Assembly (NCBI RefSeq): GCF_039993895.1
Contig: NZ_CP121194.1
Span: 1,116,001 to 1,180,000, forward strand
Direction: 5' to 3'
DNA length: 64,000 nucleotides
Source of the DNA: Edaphobacter paludis
Lineage (GTDB): Bacteria > Acidobacteriota > Terriglobia > Terriglobales > Acidobacteriaceae
The notes below the pieces were generated by a model. It was not told the DNA's origin and ran no database searches. It saw only the letters and a list, made by a program, of their open reading frames with translations. The translations under genes and the position numbers were made by a program. Of the stretch, positions 27,731-38,197 are shown piece after piece; within the stretch, counting starts at the first letter, position 1; each line of letters begins with the position of its first letter.

Positions 27731-28839
27731 TTACAGGGTGCGCTTGAAAAGCGGCGTTGCGATCAGGAGGGTGCCAATTCCGAAGGCGAAGAGGAAGAGG
27801 ATGTCGGGCCAGATGGCGGTGAAGCCTCCGTCCTTGAGCAGGATCGCTTTGAAGCCGTGAACGGCGTAGGTGAAGGGATCGACGTTAGCGATCGCGCGAA
27901 GCCACGGGGGAAGGCCGGAGACAGGCGAAATGGCTCCGCTGGGAAAGAAGAGCAATGTATTGAGGACGCCGAACATGGCGCGAGGGACGAGCGGGTCTTC
28001 GACACGCACCATCATCAGGAACATCATGCCATTGAATGCGACCGAGGTCGCGACAATGAGCAGCGAGAGTTGTACCAGCGCCATGGGGCTGAAGATGGCT
28101 CCAAGGCCTGCGAAGAGCGAGCCGATAACGGTGAGGCTGATGCCGGAAAGTATGGCTTTGATAGAGCCTGCGAGGTTGAGGCCCAGGACTAATTCTAGCC
28201 GCGTGATGGGAGTGACGAGGTAGCCCTCGTGGACGCCACGGGCCTTGTCGTCGATGTAGAGCATGCCGCCGCCGATCATGACAGCTACATACATGGCGAG
28301 GGAGATCGAACCTGCGAGGAGATACTTCATGTACTCGACGTAGGGGTAGAGCTCGACGATCTTGACAGCGATCTGCTGAACGACGAGGGGCTGGATGATG
28401 GGAGCGTTGAGAGAGTCGACGAGGGACTGCATCTCGGCTTCGAGAGCGCCGCTCATGGTCTGGTCCGTGTTGTCGACGACGAGACCGATGGCAGGAGAGT
28501 CGCCTGCGAGGACGCGCCGGGAGTACTGCTTGGGGATGATGACGGCGCCGTCTATCTTGCCGGTGCGGACGTCTTCTCGGGCTTGTACTTCATTGTCGTA
28601 GGGAACGGTGGTGAAGGTGCGGATGTTGGCCGCGATGGCGTCGAAGGCTTCGTGGATTTTGAGAGATTGAGCGCCATGGTCGTAATCGACGATGCCCATG
28701 CGCGCGTTGCGGATCTTGCCGCCGAAGGCGTGGCCGAGGATGAGCAATTGCACCAGCGGAAGGGTCATGGAGACCATCATGAGTGCGGGCGAGCGGAAGA
28801 ACTTTCGCATCTCGCGTTCGACGATTGCGAGCATTCGGT

Positions 28840-28843
<4 letters not shown>
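27731..28843 (-). CDS. ABC-2 type transporter permease
   Basis: 370 residues. One N-terminal membrane helix (about 17-38), a large outer domain (about 40-170), then five helices near the C-terminus: the YhhJ/YbhR layout of drug-efflux permeases. It is the last gene of the tetR-hlyD-ATPase-permease operon; its start overlaps the ATPase stop by 4 bases. It probably exports a hydrophobic compound together with the adaptor protein. Confidence 0.9.
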
Positions 28844-29858
<1,015 letters not shown>

Positions 29859-29862
<4 letters not shown>

Positions 29863-30923
29863 TGGTTCACCAGCTTATCTTTGGGGACGTAGACTTCGGC
29901 GGTCATGCCGAGGGTGTACTTCATGCCGGGGTTTGGGATGAGAAGCTTGAGCTCGATGGTCTTGATGTCGCGCTTGCGGCGGCTGACGTCGCGTTGGGTG
30001 GCGAAGTCCGCTTCTGCGGACTTGTTGATGACTTTGCCCTGGATAGTTTCGCCGCTCGGCATAACTACGCGGAGACTGTCGCCGAGCTTCACGGAGTCGG
30101 CCTCGGTTTCGGGAAGGGGAGCGTAGACCCAGGTTTGCGTGAGGTCGGTGATGGTGACGATAGGAGTTCCGGCAGCCACGACTTCGCCTTGCCGGGCAGC
30201 GCGTACGTTGATCTTGCCGGAGATGGGAGCGAGGACGTTGGCGTAGTTAAGCTCAACCTGTGCCTGATTGAGCAGCGCCTTCGCGTTCTGCACGTCGCTG
30301 CGGGTGGCGGCCACGGTTTTGGCTGCGGCCTGCGCCTGGATGGTGTTGGCTATGGCGAGCTTGAGAGAGGCATTGGCCGCAGCCACGCTTTGCTTTGCGG
30401 AGTCTACGGCAGCTTGCAAGGCGCGCAGGGAGGTGGCAGCTTCTTCGCTCGCCTGCTGGCTCATGACGCCTTGTTTAGCGAGAGCGATGGTGCGATTGCT
30501 GTCGGCCTGTTGATGCTCGTATTGAGCCTGCGCTTGCAGAAGTGCGGCCTGCGCTACCTTTAATTGGGCTTCGGCGTTCGTTACCTGACTGGAGGTGCTG
30601 CCGCTGGTCTGGCGCTCGGTGTCCTGAGACTCCTGCAGCTTGAAGTGCTGGCTGGATGCTGCGGCCTCGGCAGCGTTGCGGGCGGCGGTTAGGTCGTCGC
30701 TTTGGATCGTGGCGATGAGTTCGCCTGCGGTGACGGTGTCGCCTTCGTCGACAGTGAGCTTTTGGATGCGGCCCGGAATGCGGGAGCTGACTACAACTTC
30801 GTTGGCATCGACGGTGCCGATTAACTGGAGGTCGGTCGAGCGATTTGTCGAAAACAGATACGAGCAAAGCGAAATGACCAGCAGGATGCCCAACAGGATC
30901 AGGATGCGGTTACGGGCGTTCAT
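29859..30923 (-). CDS. HlyD family efflux periplasmic adaptor
   Basis: 354 residues. An N-terminal membrane anchor (about 7-26) is followed by a biotinyl-lipoyl-like half (GTVDANEVVVSSRIPGRIQKL), a long Ala/Gln-rich coiled coil (about 75-210), and the second lipoyl half plus beta-barrel (VLAPISGKINVRAARQGEVV). It bridges the inner-membrane ABC pump to an outer-membrane channel, which is not encoded here. YbhG-like. Confidence 0.92.
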
Positions 30924-31651
30924 AGAGTTCTCTCCAGTCGGGAGGGATTGCCGATTGCAGGCATGGGCATTGCTGCGAGGACGCGGCGCGCCAGCTTCGC
31001 ACCCTGCGCGCGATCGACGAAGAGGGCGTTGCCGAGAAAATTTATGGTGGCCTTACGGCGGGACTCGATGATAGCAGGATCGAAGGGCTCGAAAGACAGC
31101 GTGAGTCGCATCATAGGTGCGCTCATGAAATAAAAGACATTTGGGCCGAACGAGGAGTACATCACCTGCATCCAGTCGACCGAACATAGTTCGCCAGAGC
31201 GTATGCCCTCCTGTACGGTCGCCTGTATTTTTTTGAGCAGTGGTGAAAAAACTCTGGTCGCGAGCAGGGGCATCGAGGTGGTTTCGCCATGTTGGAAGCG
31301 CACCATCTCCTGCTGGATAAGGCTCTGGAACTCGTGTTGAGTAAGGATACGGTCGAAGTGATTGAGCGCGAGTCGCAGCAGGTGTTCGCCAGGTGTGCAC
31401 TTAGTTTCGAGTACCGCATGAGTGTTCTTCAGAACGCTATCCAATACTTCTTCGAAGGCTGCGGCGTAAAGCGATTCCTTGTTTTTGAAGTAGTAGTAGA
31501 GCAGGGCCTTGTTGACCTTTGCGGATTCCGCAATCGCGTCGGTGCGCGCCCCGGCGAGACCATGAGCGCTGAATTCGTGGAGCGCGGCGCGGAGGATTCT
31601 CTCTCTTGTCTTGTCAGAGGAATCGGCGGCGGGCTGTTTGGAGGTCTTCAT
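30920..31651 (-). CDS. TetR family transcriptional regulator
   Basis: 243 residues. The HTH (about 15-62) reads TRERILRAALHEFSAHGLAGARTDAIAESAKVNKALLYYYF. The C-terminal region is a ligand domain. First gene of the efflux operon, overlapping the hlyD-like gene by 4 bases. The palindrome 31651-31678 touches its start codon, which suggests autorepression released by an efflux substrate. No Shine-Dalgarno is visible before the ATG, so the mRNA may be leaderless or nearly so. Confidence 0.92.
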   Translation of the reverse strand: MKTSKQPAADSSDKTRERILRAALHEFSAHGLAGARTDAIAESAKVNKALLYYYFKNKESLYAAAFEEVLDSVLKNTHAVLETKCTPGEHLLRLALNHFDRILTQHEFQSLIQQEMVRFQHGETTSMPLLATRVFSPLLKKIQATVQEGIRSGELCSVDWMQVMYSSFGPNVFYFMSAPMMRLTLSFEPFDPAIIESRRKATINFLGNALFVDRAQGAKLARRVLAAMPMPAIGNPSRLERTL

Positions 31652-31678
31652 TATTTGATTAACCAGTTAGTCAAATAA
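31651..31678. promoter_or_regulatory. 28-bp imperfect palindrome at tetR start, probable operator
   Basis: Arms TTATTTGA and TCAAATAA pair perfectly, with TAAC/GTTA inside; only one pair in the arms and the centre fail. It starts at the first base of the tetR start codon. Length and symmetry fit a TetR-family operator, and the position would block the promoter of the four-gene efflux operon. Confidence 0.75.
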
Positions 31679-31715
31679 TACCCCCAATCGCCTACTGAAC
31701 GAAATGGCAAAGAAA

Positions 31716-32729
31716 TCAGTCGAGCAATGTGTCGATGAAGGTGCCGCTGTCGAAGGGGAGGATGTCTTCCATCTTTTCGCCTACGCCGGCGTAGAGGACG
31801 GGGAGCTTGAGTTCGGTGGCGATGGCCAGAACGATGCCGCCCTTGGCAGTGCCGTCGAGTTTGGTGAGGACGATGCCGGTGACGCGGGCAGCTTCGGTAA
31901 AGAGGCGGGCTTGCGTCAGGCCATTTTGACCTGTCGTTGCATCCATGACGAGGAGAGTCTGGTGTGGTGCGCCGGGCACAAGCTTTTCGGCGGTGCGGCG
32001 CATCTTGTCGAGTTCCTTCATCAGGTCGGTCTTGGTGTGAAGACGGCCTGCGGTATCTACGATGAGGACTTGCGTACCTCGAGCCTTGGCGGCGGAGCAG
32101 GCGTCGTAGAGGGCAGCACTCGGGTCTCCGCCCTGCTTTGTTTTGATGATGGGGACATCGGAGCGCTGCGCCCAGACCTCAAGTTGCTCAATGGCGGCGG
32201 CGCGGAAGGTATCAGCGGCACAGAGCAGGACAGTGCGGCCCTGCGAACTGAAGAGGGCGGCCAGTTTGCCGGAGGTGGTCGTTTTGCCAGTGCCATTAAC
32301 GCCAACCATCATGATGACTTCGGGCGGCGTGGAAGGGTGACGGACGGGCTGCGATACGCCGTCGAGAATCTGCTTCAGCTCGGCTTTGAGCAGTTGCTTG
32401 AGCTCATTGCCGCCTTGAATGCCGGTGCGAAGGGCGCGCTGGCGTAGGTTTTCGAGGACGAGGGCTGTCGTGGTGCTGCCAATGTCGGCGGCCAGGAGGA
32501 CGGGTTCGAGGCCGATGAGGGTGGACTCGTCGACCTCGCGGGTGAGCGCGATGACGGAGCCGATGGACTCGGTAAAGGACTCGCGAGTGCGGGTGACCGC
32601 CTGCTTCATGCGGTCGAAGAAGCCGCGTTTCTCCACTGGTTCTGGAGTGGACACAGCCGCTGGTGTGGCGGTGGGCTGGTCGGGTTGCTGCTCAGGTTTG
32701 TCGCGTTTGCCGAAGAGAGAGAATGCCAT
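31716..32729 (-). CDS. ftsY: Signal recognition particle receptor FtsY
   Basis: 337 residues. The N-domain helices follow a short Pro/Gln/Thr-rich acidic lead (about 10-35). The G-domain has [39 protein letters not shown] and [10 protein letters not shown]. FtsY docks the SRP-ribosome complex at the membrane. The long acidic A-domain of E. coli is missing, as in many bacteria. Single gene here, 59 bp after the EF-P gene. Confidence 0.97.
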   Translation of the reverse strand: MAFSLFGKRDKPEQQPDQPTATPAAVSTPEPVEKRGFFDRMKQAVTRTRESFTESIGSVIALTREVDESTLIGLEPVLLAADIGSTTTALVLENLRQRALRTGIQGGNELKQLLKAELKQILDGVSQPVRHPSTPPEVIMMVGVNGTGKTTTSGKLAALFSSQGRTVLLCAADTFRAAAIEQLEVWAQRSDVPIIKTKQGGDPSAALYDACSAAKARGTQVLIVDTAGRLHTKTDLMKELDKMRRTAEKLVPGAPHQTLLVMDATTGQNGLTQARLFTEAARVTGIVLTKLDGTAKGGIVLAIATELKLPVLYAGVGEKMEDILPFDSGTFIDTLLD

Positions 32730-32788
32730 GCTGATGCTAGTTTAGCAATGGCTTTGGGGCAGCGGTTTCACGCTGCAGATAGCAGCCG

Positions 32789-33373
32789 TCAGGATTTGTC
32801 TGCTCGCCCGGCAAATTCTCCCGTTTCTGTGGCCACTTTGACCTTTTCTCCTTCTTTGATGAAGGGGGGAACACGGATTTCGAGACCGGTCTCCAACTTG
32901 GCCAGCTTGGTTCCGCTGCCGCTTGAGGAGTCGCCACGCGCCGCCGGTTCTGCGTAGGTGACGTTCAGCTCGACGAACATGGGCAGTTGCAGGCCGATGG
33001 GGTTGCCGTTGTACTTATGCAACTGGATCAATGCGCCCTCGGTCAGGAAGTCCAATGCATTGCCGATCATGCCCTCGTCGAGTGTGAGGGTCTCGTAGCT
33101 CTCCTGATCGAGGAAGTGAGAGCCCTCGCCGTCGCTGTAGAGATAGGAGGCGGGGACTAGCTGGAGGTCCGGCTCCTTGAACTTGTCGCTTGCCTTGAAG
33201 GTCTTTTCAAAGACCGCGCTGGTAAGGAGGTTGCGCATCTTCAGGCGCACCAGGGTCTGGCCGCCGCGAGCGGTTGGGGTGGTGATGTCTGAATCCAGAC
33301 AGGCATAGGGAGCATTGTCAAGCTCGAACAAGGTCTTGCGCTTGATGTTGATCGCTTCAATCAATACGGCCAT
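32789..33373 (-). CDS. Elongation factor P, EfpL/YeiP-like loop
   Basis: 194 residues from the ATG at 33373, which has GAGGAA just upstream; the frame extends 13 codons further without support. Three EF-P domains are present (KOW-like, then two OB folds ending in RVPPFIKEGEKVKVATETGEFAGRAD). EF-P relieves ribosome stalling at polyproline. In domain I the tip loop is TTPTARGGQ, two residues longer than the PGKGQ loop of E. coli EF-P, with Arg near the tip and no Lys. This matches the SPTARG loop of E. coli YeiP (EfpL). Whether it is the only EF-P of this organism cannot be seen. Confidence 0.9.
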   Translation of the reverse strand: MAVLIEAINIKRKTLFELDNAPYACLDSDITTPTARGGQTLVRLKMRNLLTSAVFEKTFKASDKFKEPDLQLVPASYLYSDGEGSHFLDQESYETLTLDEGMIGNALDFLTEGALIQLHKYNGNPIGLQLPMFVELNVTYAEPAARGDSSSGSGTKLAKLETGLEIRVPPFIKEGEKVKVATETGEFAGRADKS

Positions 33374-33492
33374 GAATTCCTCGGGGCAGGTGGCAATGGA
33401 AAGCCAGGGCACGCCTGCTTCAATTTCTGAACTTAAGTATAAGGTGCGGATGCCAGTGCGTTCCTGTATGCCGCGCTGCTAGAGTGGAAGAT

Positions 33493-34902
33493 ATGTTCGC
33501 TCCTGTTGCTCCTTCTGGACATTTCTTGTTTGCGCCTACGCAGCGGATCCACTTTATCGGGATCGGCGGGATTGGGATGAGTGGGATTGCTGAGATCTTG
33601 CTGACGATGGGCTATGCGGTCTCGGGCAGCGATCTCCGGCGCAGCGCGGTGACGGAGCGGCTGGTGGGACTTGGAGCAAGAGTATTTGAGGGCCATGCGG
33701 CGCTGAATGCGGCGGCCAGCGATGTGGTGGTTACCAGTTCGGCGGTGAGCAAGGACAATCCCGAGGTGGTTGAGGCGCGGGCTCGCAAGATTCCCGTGAT
33801 TCAGCGGGCGGAGATGCTGGCGGAGTTGATGCGGTTGAAGTATGGGATCGCTGTGGCCGGCATGCATGGAAAAACGACGACGACATCGATGATTGCTGCG
33901 GTATTGGCGGGTGGCGGCCTTGATCCTACGGTGGTGGTTGGCGGGCGCGTGGATTCGCTGGGATCGAATGCCCGGCTGGGGAACTCGCATTATTTAGTGG
34001 CGGAGGCGGACGAGAGTGACCGGTCGTTCTTGAAGCTGTCGCCGGTGCTGGGCGTGGTGACGAATCTCGACCGCGAGCATATGGATTGCTATTCGGATAT
34101 GGCGGACGTTGAAAGCGTGTTCGTCGAGTTCATGGATCGTGTGCCGTTTTATGGGGCGACTACGGCATGTATCGACAATGAACTGCTGCGGGCTGTGCTG
34201 CCTCGGGTGCGGCGAAAGGTCTATACCTACGGGGCGAGCGAGGACGCGGACTTTCGGTTGGAGAGGATGGAGAAGGAAGACACCTGTCACGCTCGGTTCG
34301 AGGTGAACTATAAGGGGCTGGTGATGGGACCGTTCCGGCTGCATGTTCCGGGAAAGCACAATGTGCTGAATGCGACGGCTGCGGTGGCAATTGGGGTGCA
34401 GTTGGGAGTGGCCCCGGAGCAGATTGCGGCGGGGTTGGACAGCTTTCGTGGGGTCGACAGGCGGTTTCAGGTGAAGGGCGTGGAGCGTGGAGTGACCGTG
34501 GTGGACGATTATGGTCATCATCCGACGGAGATTGTGGCCACCCTGCAGGCGGCGCAGGAGTGCGGGTATGGGCGAGTGCTGGTGCTGTTTCAGCCGCACC
34601 GGTTTACGCGAACGCGGGATCTGATGGAGGATTTTGCCGGGGCGTTTGGGGATGCGGACGTTGTGACTGTGCTGGATATCTATGCGGCGAGTGAGGAGCC
34701 GATTGCCGGTGTGGATGCCGGAGCGCTGGTGAAAGCGATTGCGGCTGCGGGTTCGGCCAGGGTGGAGTATGCCGCGTCGATTGCGGCGGCTGTAGAGGCT
34801 GTGGTGCGCGAGGCCCGGAAGGGGGATGTGGTGCTGACTCTGGGTGCGGGGAGTGTGTCGCAGGCGGGTACGATGATTCTGGAGGGTTTGAGGAATAGTT
34901 GA
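33493..34902 (+). CDS. murC: UDP-N-acetylmuramate-L-alanine ligase
   Basis: 469 residues from ATG 33493 (a GTG at 33484 is three codons earlier; neither has a strong ribosome site). MurC adds L-Ala to UDP-MurNAc. Seen: IHFIGIGGIGMSGIAEIL (Rossmann UDP-binding), GMHGKTTTTSM (ATP loop), EADESDRSFL, DDYGHHPTEI. It starts the murC-ftsQ-ftsA-ftsZ run; murG, murB and ddl, often nearby in other phyla, are not in this window. Confidence 0.97.
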   Translation: MFAPVAPSGHFLFAPTQRIHFIGIGGIGMSGIAEILLTMGYAVSGSDLRRSAVTERLVGLGARVFEGHAALNAAASDVVVTSSAVSKDNPEVVEARARKIPVIQRAEMLAELMRLKYGIAVAGMHGKTTTTSMIAAVLAGGGLDPTVVVGGRVDSLGSNARLGNSHYLVAEADESDRSFLKLSPVLGVVTNLDREHMDCYSDMADVESVFVEFMDRVPFYGATTACIDNELLRAVLPRVRRKVYTYGASEDADFRLERMEKEDTCHARFEVNYKGLVMGPFRLHVPGKHNVLNATAAVAIGVQLGVAPEQIAAGLDSFRGVDRRFQVKGVERGVTVVDDYGHHPTEIVATLQAAQECGYGRVLVLFQPHRFTRTRDLMEDFAGAFGDADVVTVLDIYAASEEPIAGVDAGALVKAIAAAGSARVEYAASIAAAVEAVVREARKGDVVLTLGAGSVSQAGTMILEGLRNS

Positions 34903-35065
34903 TACCGATTTGCACCGATGAAGCATCGATTCGAAGCAGGCAACGGCACAAACTTAGTGCGAATCTGGATGAGTTCCTGAAAGGGTACATACGAAAGAAG
35001 ATGGGTAAGGATGGGGTGGGGACGGGTTATATTCGGGGTGGCGATTCTCGCGGCCTTGCTCAGGC

Positions 35066-36316
35066 TTGCGATATAGCGATGGATCTTCGAAACGCGGTGC
35101 AGCGGTGCTAGAAGCGCCCGAGCAAGACTATGCCCGAGAAACGAGGGTGCCAAGACGGAAGTCTCCGGCGCCTGCGAGAAAGCTGCGCCGTGAACTGACC
35201 GAGGATTTTGCCGATGACTTTCCTGATGAAAGTGACGCTCCGGCGGGACGGCGGCAGAGGGGCGTGCAGCTACGGTTTCGCTGGGGACTGCCAAAGACGA
35301 AGTGGAGCAGGATAGCTGCTGGGGCTGCGCTGGCCCTGCTGGCCGGGCTTTGCTTTGGAGCCTTGCTGCTGGTGAGAGACAGCGTAATGCACGACCCGCG
35401 ATTTTTTATCCAGTCTGCGTCTTCGATCGAGATTCAAGGCAATGTCCATCTGACGCGCGATGAACTGGTCAATATCTTTGGGGAAGACGTCGAGCGAAAT
35501 ATCTTTTACGTCTCGCTGGCCCAGCGACGCGCCCATTTGCAGCAGTTGCCCTGGGTGGAACATGCGACGGTGATGCGGCTGTTGCCAAACCGGCTGCGGG
35601 TGTCGATTGTGGAACGGACACCGGTGGCGTTTGTGCGCCAAGGCAGCCAAATTGGACTGGTCGACGCGAGTGGCGTGTTGCTGGATATGCCGCAGCATGG
35701 CGATGCGCACTACTCGTTTCCTGTGGTGACGGGAATTGCGGCGGCCGATCCGCTGTCGACCCGGGCTGCGAGGATGAAGATCTTTGAGCAGTTCACGTCG
35801 GATCTGGACAGTTCGGGGGAGAAGATCTCGCAGAAGTTGAGCGAGGTTGACTTATCGAATCCCGAAGATGTGAAGGCGCTGATTCCCGATGACGGGAAGG
35901 ATGTGCTGGTCCATTTTGGAGACACCGATTTTCTGAACCGCTACCGGAAGTTCGAGGAGCATCTGGCCGAGTGGAGAACGCAGTACCCCACGTTGTCGTC
36001 GGTGGACATGCGGTATGAGCGGCAAGTGGTGTTGGAGATGCAACCTGGGACTTCGGGAGCTTCGGCTGCTTCAGTTCCCACGACGCCGGGTGCTGCGAAT
36101 AGTGCTGACGTGTCGACTCCGACAACTGCTGCGAAGCCGGCGGTGAAGCCGCCCGCAAAAGCCCATATCAAGGCAGCGAAGAAGGCCCCGATTTCGAAGT
36201 GGAAGCCAGCGGCGAAGGCTAAGTCTCACAAGGTATCTGCGAAGGCTCACCCGCGAGTGGTACATCACGCAACCCAAGGTTCCCATTATCATTCTTCACA
36301 GGTGGTCCATCCGTGA
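35066..36316 (+). CDS. ftsQ: Cell division protein FtsQ with basic C-terminal tail
   Basis: 416 residues from a TTG start; a GTG at 35105 is another option. A charged cytoplasmic part of about 80 residues precedes one membrane helix (about 83-105), the POTRA domain (about 113-185, IQSASSIEIQGNVHLTRDELVNIFG) and the FtsQ beta-domain. The last 75 or so residues are an Ala/Lys/Pro/His-rich, low-complexity periplasmic tail. FtsQ links early and late divisome proteins. Its stop overlaps the ftsA GTG start by 4 bases. Confidence 0.9.
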   Translation: MRYSDGSSKRGAAVLEAPEQDYARETRVPRRKSPAPARKLRRELTEDFADDFPDESDAPAGRRQRGVQLRFRWGLPKTKWSRIAAGAALALLAGLCFGALLLVRDSVMHDPRFFIQSASSIEIQGNVHLTRDELVNIFGEDVERNIFYVSLAQRRAHLQQLPWVEHATVMRLLPNRLRVSIVERTPVAFVRQGSQIGLVDASGVLLDMPQHGDAHYSFPVVTGIAAADPLSTRAARMKIFEQFTSDLDSSGEKISQKLSEVDLSNPEDVKALIPDDGKDVLVHFGDTDFLNRYRKFEEHLAEWRTQYPTLSSVDMRYERQVVLEMQPGTSGASAASVPTTPGAANSADVSTPTTAAKPAVKPPAKAHIKAAKKAPISKWKPAAKAKSHKVSAKAHPRVVHHATQGSHYHSSQVVHP

Positions 36317-37542
36317 ATCAGAAGCAGGAAAACTTAATTACGGTAGTGGATGCGGGCAGCGCCAAGAGCTGCGTACTGGTTGCGGAGCTGCTGGATGGCG
36401 TGCTTCGTTACCGCGGACACGGCATTGAGCCGTCGCGTGGGATGCGGAAGGGTTTGATTGCAGAACTGGGTCCGGCAGCGGAGGCGATCAATCGCGCGGC
36501 GCTGACGGCGGAGCGCACAGCGAAAGCAGTGATTGAGACCGCAGTTGTAGGCATTGGCGGGACGCATGTTCGCGGGGTGAACTCGCGCGGCGGCATCAGC
36601 ATGGGCAACCGGATGCGTGAGATTACGCGCGAGGAAGTACGCGCCGCTGTAGATCGCGCTCGAAGTGTGGCGCTGCCTCCTGACCGCGAGGTACTGCATC
36701 TGTTGCCGCAGGAGTTCATTCTCGATGATCAGGCGGGAATTCATGATCCGGTCGGAATGGTGGGGAATAAGCTCGAGGTGAATCTGCATCTGTCGACCTG
36801 TTCGGGCGGCGTGTCGCAGAGCGTGATTACTTGCGCGAACCGAGCCGGGCTTGAGGTATTGGATACGGTTTATGAGGGCATCGCCGCAGCTGAGTCGGTG
36901 CTGAGTGCCGATGAGAGGGAGCTTGGCGTTTGCATCGCTGACATCGGGTCGAGCACGACGGAGCTGGCGGTTTATTTTGAGGGCTCGATCGCGCATACGG
37001 CCGTGCTGCCGATTGGCGGCGACCACTTTACGAACGACCTTGCTGTGGGACTGCATGTGACCGTCGAAGAGGCCGAAGAGTTGAAGAAGATTTATGGGCA
37101 CTGCGTGGTGACGGCGGTGCCGCAGTTGAATGAGATTGAGGTCGGCGGGAATCTGGCCTATTCGGGCGGACAACCGGCGCGGCTGGTGCGGCAGCGGTTT
37201 CTGGCGGAGATTCTGGAGCCTCGCGCGCGCGAGTTGTTCACCATGCTGCGCGACAATCTGCGTAACGGCGGCGTGCTCGAAGCGCTTGGCGCGGGCTGTG
37301 TGCTGACCGGCGGCGGCGCGAACCTGATCGGCCTGCTGGACAACGCGGAGAGCCTGTTGCGGGTCCCGGCGCGGATCGGGTTTCCGGTACCGCTCTCGCG
37401 TATGCCGGATGAACTGGCGAAGCCGGAGTTTGCGGCGGTAATCGGAATGCTGCTCTATACGCATCGGACGCAGGTGCGGAAGGCCAGCGAGGAACAGGGC
37501 CTGCGGTCAAAACTGAAGGCCATCTTTGCCGGAAGTTTCTAG
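36313..37542 (+). CDS. ftsA: Cell division protein FtsA
   Basis: 409 residues from a GTG start that overlaps the ftsQ stop. Actin-like ATPase motifs: VVDAGSAKSCVLVAEL, the SHS2 insert (about 85-160, IGGTHVRGVNSRGG), IADIGSSTTELAVY and the C-terminal GAGCVLTGGGANLIGL. The C-terminus KLKAIFAGSF is a short amphipathic membrane-targeting helix. FtsA tethers FtsZ to the membrane. Confidence 0.96.
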   Translation: MNQKQENLITVVDAGSAKSCVLVAELLDGVLRYRGHGIEPSRGMRKGLIAELGPAAEAINRAALTAERTAKAVIETAVVGIGGTHVRGVNSRGGISMGNRMREITREEVRAAVDRARSVALPPDREVLHLLPQEFILDDQAGIHDPVGMVGNKLEVNLHLSTCSGGVSQSVITCANRAGLEVLDTVYEGIAAAESVLSADERELGVCIADIGSSTTELAVYFEGSIAHTAVLPIGGDHFTNDLAVGLHVTVEEAEELKKIYGHCVVTAVPQLNEIEVGGNLAYSGGQPARLVRQRFLAEILEPRARELFTMLRDNLRNGGVLEALGAGCVLTGGGANLIGLLDNAESLLRVPARIGFPVPLSRMPDELAKPEFAAVIGMLLYTHRTQVRKASEEQGLRSKLKAIFAGSF

Positions 37543-37661
37543 CTGCTTCGGTCATGTTGCTTGCTCCTTTTGAGGTACCCCCCCTGTATTAAAAGTCCCA
37601 AAGTCTTCGAAACAAAGGATCTAAGTCTGGACTTCGGTATGGACTCCGTGGCAATAGAAAA

Positions 37662-37681
37662 GCCCCGGAGGTGGCCGGGGC
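37662..37681 (+). terminator. Terminator after ftsA
   Basis: GCCCCGG and CCGGGGC form a 7-bp GC stem with a 6-base loop, preceded by AAAA and followed by ATTCTTCTG. It is about 120 bp after the ftsA stop codon. Confidence 0.7.
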
Positions 37682-37843
37682 ATTCTTCTGCTCTGTCTCA
37701 ATTATAGCGAATTGGAGAAACTAATTTGCACTGGCTATCTTGCTGAAATACAAAAGGTTATGGTGTTTTGGCGCTTGACAGGGTTTTTGTTGGTGTTTTT
37801 TGAGGATAGGTGAGGGTTTGATTGAGTTCACAGGATTTCCTCA

Positions 37844-37896
37844 GGGGCTAAAGCCCCATTGAGATTAGGCACTTGCGGCACGGCTAAAGCCGTGCC
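37844..37896. repeat. Pair of REP-like hairpins with TAAA loops
   Basis: GGGGC-TAAA-GCCCC at 37844-37857 and an 8-bp GGCACGGC-TAAA-GCCGTGCC hairpin at 37877-37896 share the same loop and a CTAAAGC core. They resemble palindromic intergenic elements seen in Acidobacteriota genomes (from memory). Only one pair occurs in this window. Confidence 0.6.
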
Positions 37897-38001
37897 CTTA
37901 AGCAAAACAGGACTATTTCAGCGGACTGAAGTCTCGGCCTTTCACAACCAGGACGTAGATGGGATTTGCGGTTGGTGTGGAGGAAGGCAAACGCAGATTC
38001 C

Positions 38002-38131
38002 CTTCGGGAATGACAACCAAAAGGCATGACGGTCTCTGGGCTTCGGGAATGACGACCAAAAGGCATGACGGTCTCTGGGCTTCGGGAATGACGACCAAGA
38101 GGCACGACGATCTCTGGGCTTCGGGATGACA
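38002..38131. repeat. 39-bp tandem repeat, three full copies plus a partial
   Basis: Units start at 38002, 38041, 38080 and 38119, each beginning CTTCGGGAATGAC. Copies 1 and 2 differ at one base, copy 3 at a few more, and the partial fourth copy lacks one base. Since 39 is a multiple of three, minus-strand frames stay open across it and would give a 13-residue peptide repeat. This is a sequence artefact more than a gene. Confidence 0.85.
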
Positions 38132-38170
38132 AGCAAATGGGCTGCGGGATAATTGCGAGGGTCACCGCAG

Positions 38171-38197
38171 GTCCTTCGATTGCGTTGCTCAGGATGA
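38171..38197. repeat. Dispersed repeat fragment (GTCCTTCG...GCTCAGGATGA)
   Basis: The segment GTCCTTCG at 38171 to GCTCAGGATGA ending at 38197 has the form of the 'gtccttcgact..gctcaggatga' sequences widespread between genes in several phyla. The assignment is from memory of such repeats; no second copy is in this window. Confidence 0.4.

Noticed and set aside
37775..37780. Sigma-70 promoter for ftsZ at TTGACA
   Set aside because: The -35 hexamer is perfect, but no acceptable -10 lies 16-18 bases downstream.
38002..38131. CRISPR-like array
   Set aside because: The repeats are directly tandem with a 39-bp period and no unique spacers; no cas genes are nearby.
37884..38165. Small minus-strand gene with a 13-residue peptide repeat
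   Set aside because: The frame is open only because the 39-bp DNA repeat is a multiple of three; no ribosome site or family.
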